Positions 5,435 to 8,258 of a stretch of DNA of 8,258 nt are shown here, piece by piece (position 1 is the first letter of the stretch; each line of letters opens with the position of its first letter). A program made the translations under genes and the position numbers. Where the stretch lies: assembly GCA_022710245.1 (NCBI GenBank), contig JAKLHH010000287.1, forward strand, positions 1 to 8,258, written 5' to 3'. The notes below the pieces were generated by a model that saw nothing but the letters and a program-made list of their open reading frames with translations, was not told where the DNA came from and ran no database searches. This DNA is from Myxococcota bacterium. GTDB taxonomy: Bacteria > Myxococcota > Polyangia > GCA-2747355 > JAKLHH01.

Positions 5435-6606
5435 TGGTCCCGCCCCGCTGCGCTGGTCCCCCGCTGCTCGCTCTCGGGCTGCTCGCTCTCGGGCTGCTCA
5501 CGTCGAGGCACGTGCAGGCCGAGCCGGTGGTGCCGCTCATCTCGGTGCTCTCCTCGGCGCCCGTGTCCACGGCGGAGCAGGAGCTGCGCGACGTGCTCTC
5601 CTTCCCCACCGCGCCGTCGTCCACCTCGATCGCGCAGCTGAGGGAGGACGAGACGCTCACGGCCCAGCGGCAGAGGGCGGCAGCCGGCCTGGAGGTCGCG
5701 CGCCGGCTGGTCCGGGAGGTGCGCTACGATCGCGCGCTGGTCCGGCTCGAGGAGGCCGAGGCGGCGGCCAAGGACGGGCTGGCGCGCGTCGCCGAGCCAC
5801 GCCTCCTCTCGGAGATCTTCCTGCTGCGGGGCATCGCGCTCCTGCCCCTGAACCGGGCCGGCGCGTCGCGGGCGTTCGTGCTCGCCTTCCTGCACTGGCC
5901 CGCGCGCCCCCTCGACCCGGCGCAGCACCCACCGAAGATCCTGCGCGCGCTCGAGGAGGCGCAGGACGAGGCGGCGAGGACCGCGCCGCCCGCGCTGAGC
6001 CCCGCCGAGGCGAGCGCTCTCGCGAGCGCCCTCGACGCGAAGCGGCTGCTCGCCTACACGCTGAGGCGTCGCGGGCGCCGCGACGAGCTGGCGGTCAGCC
6101 TCTACGGCCCGCGCGGGACCTGGGCCTGGACCGAGCGCGCGAGCTGGCCCCAGGGGGCCGCCGGCGCTCAGGTGCGGCTGGCCATCGAGGAGGCGCTGCG
6201 AGCGCGCCTCGGACGGCGGTTGCCGACGCCGGTGAAGCCCGAGGGGCTCTCCGCGACGCGACGGACAGTGATCTGGGTCTCGGTGGGCGCCATCGTGGCG
6301 GGGCTCGCCGCCGGGATCGGCTTCTCCGCCTGGGCACAGGCCCGCAACAACCAGGCGCGCGAGACCGAGACGCGCTACCGGAACGGCGAGATCCCCGAGT
6401 GGCTCTACGTCGAGGACACCGCCAAGCTCGATCGCGATCGCAAGCGCTTCATCGCCGTCTCGGCGGTGGGCTTCAGCCTCGCGGGGGTGGCGGTGGTGAC
6501 GGCGATGGTGAGCTGGCTCTGGCCGAGCGACCGGCCGGCGCAGCGCTCGCGGCCGCGGGTGGGGGTCGGACCCGGATCGTTCACGCTCTCGATCGATCTG
6601 CCCTGA
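5434..6606 (+). CDS. Exported TPR-like protein with two C-terminal membrane helices
   Basis: I do not recognise a named family. The 390-residue product starts with a signal peptide (hydrophobic LLALGLLALGLL, likely cleaved after VQA near residue 29). A helical domain follows, with a TPR-like segment around RYDRALVRLEEAEAAA (97-112) and a LDPAQHPPKILRALEEA stretch (~160-176), a pattern I associate with TPR proteins of Myxococcota envelopes. Near the end are two membrane helices (~279-303 and ~340-363) joined by a charged loop, then a short tail finishing GVGPGSFTLSIDLP. The ATG at 5434 is chosen because it places the signal peptide at the N-terminus. GTG 5380, with GAGG five bases upstream, is an in-frame alternative giving 408 residues. 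It follows the kinase by 70 bp and is probably cotranscribed, so it may be a partner or substrate of the kinase; this is inferred. Confidence 0.8.
   Translation: MVPPRCAGPPLLALGLLALGLLTSRHVQAEPVVPLISVLSSAPVSTAEQELRDVLSFPTAPSSTSIAQLREDETLTAQRQRAAAGLEVARRLVREVRYDRALVRLEEAEAAAKDGLARVAEPRLLSEIFLLRGIALLPLNRAGASRAFVLAFLHWPARPLDPAQHPPKILRALEEAQDEAARTAPPALSPAEASALASALDAKRLLAYTLRRRGRRDELAVSLYGPRGTWAWTERASWPQGAAGAQVRLAIEEALRARLGRRLPTPVKPEGLSATRRTVIWVSVGAIVAGLAAGIGFSAWAQARNNQARETETRYRNGEIPEWLYVEDTAKLDRDRKRFIAVSAVGFSLAGVAVVTAMVSWLWPSDRPAQRSRPRVGVGPGSFTLSIDLP
5463..5498 (+). repeat. 15-bp tandem repeat in a signal-peptide core
   Basis: The unit ctgctcgctctcggg occurs at 5463-5477 and 5478-5492, followed by a partial ctgctc. 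It encodes LLALG LLALG LL, the hydrophobic core of the signal peptide. Gain or loss of a unit would lengthen or shorten this core by five residues in frame. Confidence 0.85.
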
Positions 6607-6633
6607 GGCACGATCTGCTCCGAGGCAGAGGAC

Positions 6634-6639
6634 AGGAGG
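6634..6639 (+). promoter_or_regulatory. Ribosome binding site deciding the GTG start of the lipoprotein
   Basis: AGGAGG lies five bases before GTG 6645. The reading frame is open far upstream, into the preceding gene, so this site is the main evidence for the start. Confidence 0.8.
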
Positions 6640-6644
6640 CACCC

Positions 6645-7229
6645 GTGCAAGCTCTCCACCGTAGGCGGTTCGGCGCTCTCTCGCTCGCTGGGGGCTCCGC
6701 CGCGTTCGGAGCGACCGCGCTCCTCCTCCTCGGGCTCGCCTGCCGCGAGCCGGCCACGGCGGGCGGGCCGGGGTCTGCCACCAAGCCGCCGCCGCCGCCG
6801 GGCGCGGCCGCGCTCGAGGTGAGCCACGACGCGGCGAGCGACACCACCACGGCGCGCATCAAGCCGGGGATGCTGGGCAGCGCCGGGCTCTTCGCCGGCA
6901 GCACCTTCCCCGGGCGCGAGGCGAGGACGGCGCCGGACCAGGTGCTGATCGGCCTCCGCCAGAGCGGCGGGGCCGCGCGCCTCGAGGGCTGCGAGCGCCT
7001 GACGCTGCAGGGAGACGGCGCGCCGCTCGAGGTGCCGGCGACGCGGGACGTGCAGCTCGGCGGCGGCCAGATCTCCGAGTTCCTCTCCGGCCTGGTCCCC
7101 TACGCAGCCGCCCGCGCGCTGGCCTGGTCGGGCAAGCTCACGCTGCGCGCCTGCGGCGCCACGCTGGTGGTCGCGCCCGAGGAGCACGAGCTGCTACGGC
7201 AGCTCCTCACGCGGCTCACGCCCCGGTGA
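6645..7229 (+). CDS. Small predicted lipoprotein, third gene of the kinase cluster
   Basis: The start is a GTG at 6645 with a strong AGGAGG five bases upstream, giving 194 residues. The N-terminus has arginines (HRRRFGAL), a hydrophobic run ending LLLLGLAC, and a lipobox Cys33, so it is a predicted lipoprotein. RRRFG loosely resembles a twin-arginine motif. After Cys33 come REPATAGG and a PPPPP linker, then a compact domain of about 135 residues with two cysteines (C116, C170) that could form a disulfide. It ends in a helical stretch, EEHELLRQLLTRL. I do not recognise the fold. It lies 38 bp after the TPR-like gene, so cotranscription with the kinase is likely. The +2 residue is Arg, which under the E. 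coli rule would favour the outer membrane; that rule may not hold here. Confidence 0.8.
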   Translation: MQALHRRRFGALSLAGGSAAFGATALLLLGLACREPATAGGPGSATKPPPPPGAAALEVSHDAASDTTTARIKPGMLGSAGLFAGSTFPGREARTAPDQVLIGLRQSGGAARLEGCERLTLQGDGAPLEVPATRDVQLGGGQISEFLSGLVPYAAARALAWSGKLTLRACGATLVVAPEEHELLRQLLTRLTPR

Positions 7230-7238
7230 AGGTCTCGA

Positions 7239-7273
7239 TGACCGGGCGCGGGGATCGCGATCGCGATCGGTCA
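7239..7273. terminator. Inverted repeat between convergent lipoprotein and nitroreductase genes
   Basis: TGACCG (7239-7244) pairs with CGGTCA (7268-7273). Between and overlapping them is a perfect 16-bp palindrome, GATCGCGATCGCGATC (7253-7268), which can form its own hairpin. The location in a 45-bp convergent gap suggests transcription termination for both genes, though there is no U-tract. Confidence 0.45.
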
Positions 7274-7274
7274 G

Positions 7275-7793
7275 CTAGAACCGCTCCCAGTGCAGCACCT
7301 CCGCGAGGGGCCGCTTCTTCGGGGTGGTGGTGGACGCGTCCGCCGGATGACCGACGGGGATCAGCGCGACCAGCACCAGCGGCTCGGGGACGCCGAGGAG
7401 CTCCTTGATCGGCGCGTTGTAGTCCTTCTCGAAGCCCTGCACCCAGCAGCTCGCCAGACCCAGCGCGTGGATCGCCACCAGCATGTTCTCCACCGCCGCC
7501 GCCCCGTCGAGGTAGACCGAGCGGTTCTGCGGGTCGCCGCAGACGACCACGCAGGCGCCCGCGTCGCGGATGAACTTGCCCCAGGTGGCGAGCTCGGAGA
7601 GGCGCGCGAGCTTCTCCGGCTCGGTGACCACGACGAAGTCGCGCTGCTGCACGTTGTTCGCCGAGGGGGCGAGCCGGCCGCAGTCGACGATCAGCTCGAG
7701 CTGCGCGCGGGTCACCGGCTCGGGGCGGTAGCGGCGCACCGAGCGGCGGGTGCGGAGCGCGTGGATGACGGGGTGCTCCTCGGGGCTGTTCAT
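7275..7793 (-). CDS. Nitroreductase family FMN-dependent oxidoreductase
   Basis: A 172-residue protein of the nitroreductase fold, which uses FMN and NAD(P)H to reduce nitro, quinone or related substrates. The actual substrate cannot be read from the sequence. Features seen are RTRRSVRRY (14-22), the usual FMN-phosphate-binding start; LAPSANNVQQRDFVVV (~41-56); AAAVENMLVAIHALGLASCWVQGF, the conserved central helix and turn; and LVLVALIPVGHPAD, followed by KKRPLAEVLHW at the C-terminus. The length is within the range of short single-domain members. The ATG at 7793 is preceded by AGGAGG (complement of 7801-7806). It converges on the kinase cluster and is divergent from the deacylase gene. Confidence 0.93.
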   Translation of the reverse strand: MNSPEEHPVIHALRTRRSVRRYRPEPVTRAQLELIVDCGRLAPSANNVQQRDFVVVTEPEKLARLSELATWGKFIRDAGACVVVCGDPQNRSVYLDGAAAVENMLVAIHALGLASCWVQGFEKDYNAPIKELLGVPEPLVLVALIPVGHPADASTTTPKKRPLAEVLHWERF

Positions 7794-7940
7794 GGCTAGA
7801 CCTCCTGTGGCTGGTCGCGCTGCGGCACCTCATACCACGGTCGCGCCCGCTGCGCCCACCCCCGCGCCGGCAGGGCCAGGTTGCGCTATCCTACCCGGGA
7901 TGATCTGCCGAGGCTCAGCCCTCCTCCGGGGCGAGGACCG
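7794..7940. promoter_or_regulatory. Divergent promoter spacer between the nitroreductase and deacylase genes
   Basis: These 147 bp carry the nitroreductase ribosome site (complement of 7801-7806) and GAGG (7933-7936) for the deacylase. TATCCT at about 7887-7892 could be a plus-strand -10, but no matching -35 hexamer is seen 17 bases upstream. No regulator site is recognised. Confidence 0.35.
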
Positions 7941-8258
7941 ATGAAGACCAACGCCGCGCGCCTCCTCGACCGCCTCGGCATCGCCTACGAGCTGCGCGAC
8001 TACGAGGTCGACGCCCTGGACCTCTCGGCCGAGACCGTGGCGGCCAAGGTCGGGCTCCCCGCCGAGCAGGTGTGGAAGACGCTGGTCGCCCGCGGCGACC
8101 GCACCGGCGTGCTCCTCGCGGTGGTGCCGGGTAACGCGGAGCTCGACCTCCGCGCGCTGGCGGCGGCCAGCGGCGATCGCCGCGTGGAGCTGGTGCCGCT
8201 GCGCGAGGTGCAGCCCCTGACAGGCTACCTCCGCGGCGGCGTGACCGCGCTCGCGTGC
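7941..8258 (+). CDS. ybaK: Cys-tRNA(Pro)/aminoacyl-tRNA deacylase, YbaK/EbsC family (partial)
   Basis: The first 106 codons of a YbaK-type deacylase run off the right edge. The family removes cysteine mischarged onto tRNA-Pro, acting in trans as a proofreading enzyme in the cytoplasm. Seen here are MKTNAARLLDRLGIAYE at the start, DYEVDALDLSAETVAAKVGLP, VWKTLV with Lys46 (the residue essential in E. coli YbaK), VVPGNAELDLRALAA, and LTGYLRGGVTALAC (93-106), the family's C-terminal substrate loop. About 50 residues are missing by comparison with the usual ~155-160. The ATG has GAGG four bases upstream. Confidence 0.93.
   Translation, partial: MKTNAARLLDRLGIAYELRDYEVDALDLSAETVAAKVGLPAEQVWKTLVARGDRTGVLLAVVPGNAELDLRALAAASGDRRVELVPLREVQPLTGYLRGGVTALAC

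Noticed and set aside
8172..8179. GCGATCGC octamers here and near 2168, 6434 and 7257, considered as a HIP1-like element
   Set aside because: A handful of copies in GC-rich DNA is weak evidence without a genome-wide count, and HIP1 is a cyanobacterial feature.

Overview
The window is very GC-rich, gene-dense chromosomal DNA from a bacterium that looks like a member of the Myxococcota (former Deltaproteobacteria). The support is indirect: third positions are strongly G/C, there is a transmembrane Ser/Thr kinase with a C-terminal PEGA domain and a 'DL'-repeat periplasmic linker, and beside it sits a TPR-like protein with a two-helix C-terminal anchor. No mobile element, CRISPR array, tRNA or rRNA was seen.

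Layout, left to right. A Met/Pro/Gly-rich protein runs off the left edge on the minus strand (1-309) and is divergent from a UV-damage endonuclease gene, uvsE (449-1594, +). uvsE runs tail-to-tail into an fxsA-like membrane protein gene (1356-1856, -), with a 239-bp antisense overlap. fxsA is divergent from a stand-alone Lon N-terminal-domain protein (2019-2681, +). A structured 202-bp convergent spacer separates that from a MIF/tautomerase-like gene (2884-3231, -). The MIF-like gene is divergent from a three-gene plus-strand cluster: a receptor-type Ser/Thr kinase (3369-5363), a secreted/membrane TPR-like protein (5434-6606) and a small lipoprotein (6645-7229). A nitroreductase (7275-7793, -) converges on the cluster and is divergent from a ybaK-type Cys-tRNA(Pro) deacylase gene (7941 to the right edge, partial).

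The most coherent unit is the kinase cluster. A cytoplasmic kinase with an acidic Ser-rich juxtamembrane region, one membrane pass and a periplasmic PEGA domain is followed after 70 bp by an exported membrane protein, and after a further 38 bp by a lipoprotein. Together they could form an envelope-sensing module; this is inferred from context only. The junction between the first two genes carries an imperfect direct duplication of the kinase's 3' end (29 bp, 27 identical, offset 71 bp), so the second gene's ATG overlaps the stop codon of the duplicated tail.

The other genes are mostly housekeeping or stress functions (UV repair, envelope, proteolysis-like, redox, tRNA proofreading) in alternating divergent and convergent pairs. 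No gene-free stretch exceeds 300 bp. I found no clear evidence of a wholly new defence or mobile system. The unusual points are the duplication, the altered uvsE active-site residues, the uvsE/fxsA overlap, the Met-rich repeat protein and the hairpin-rich spacer at 2682-2883.
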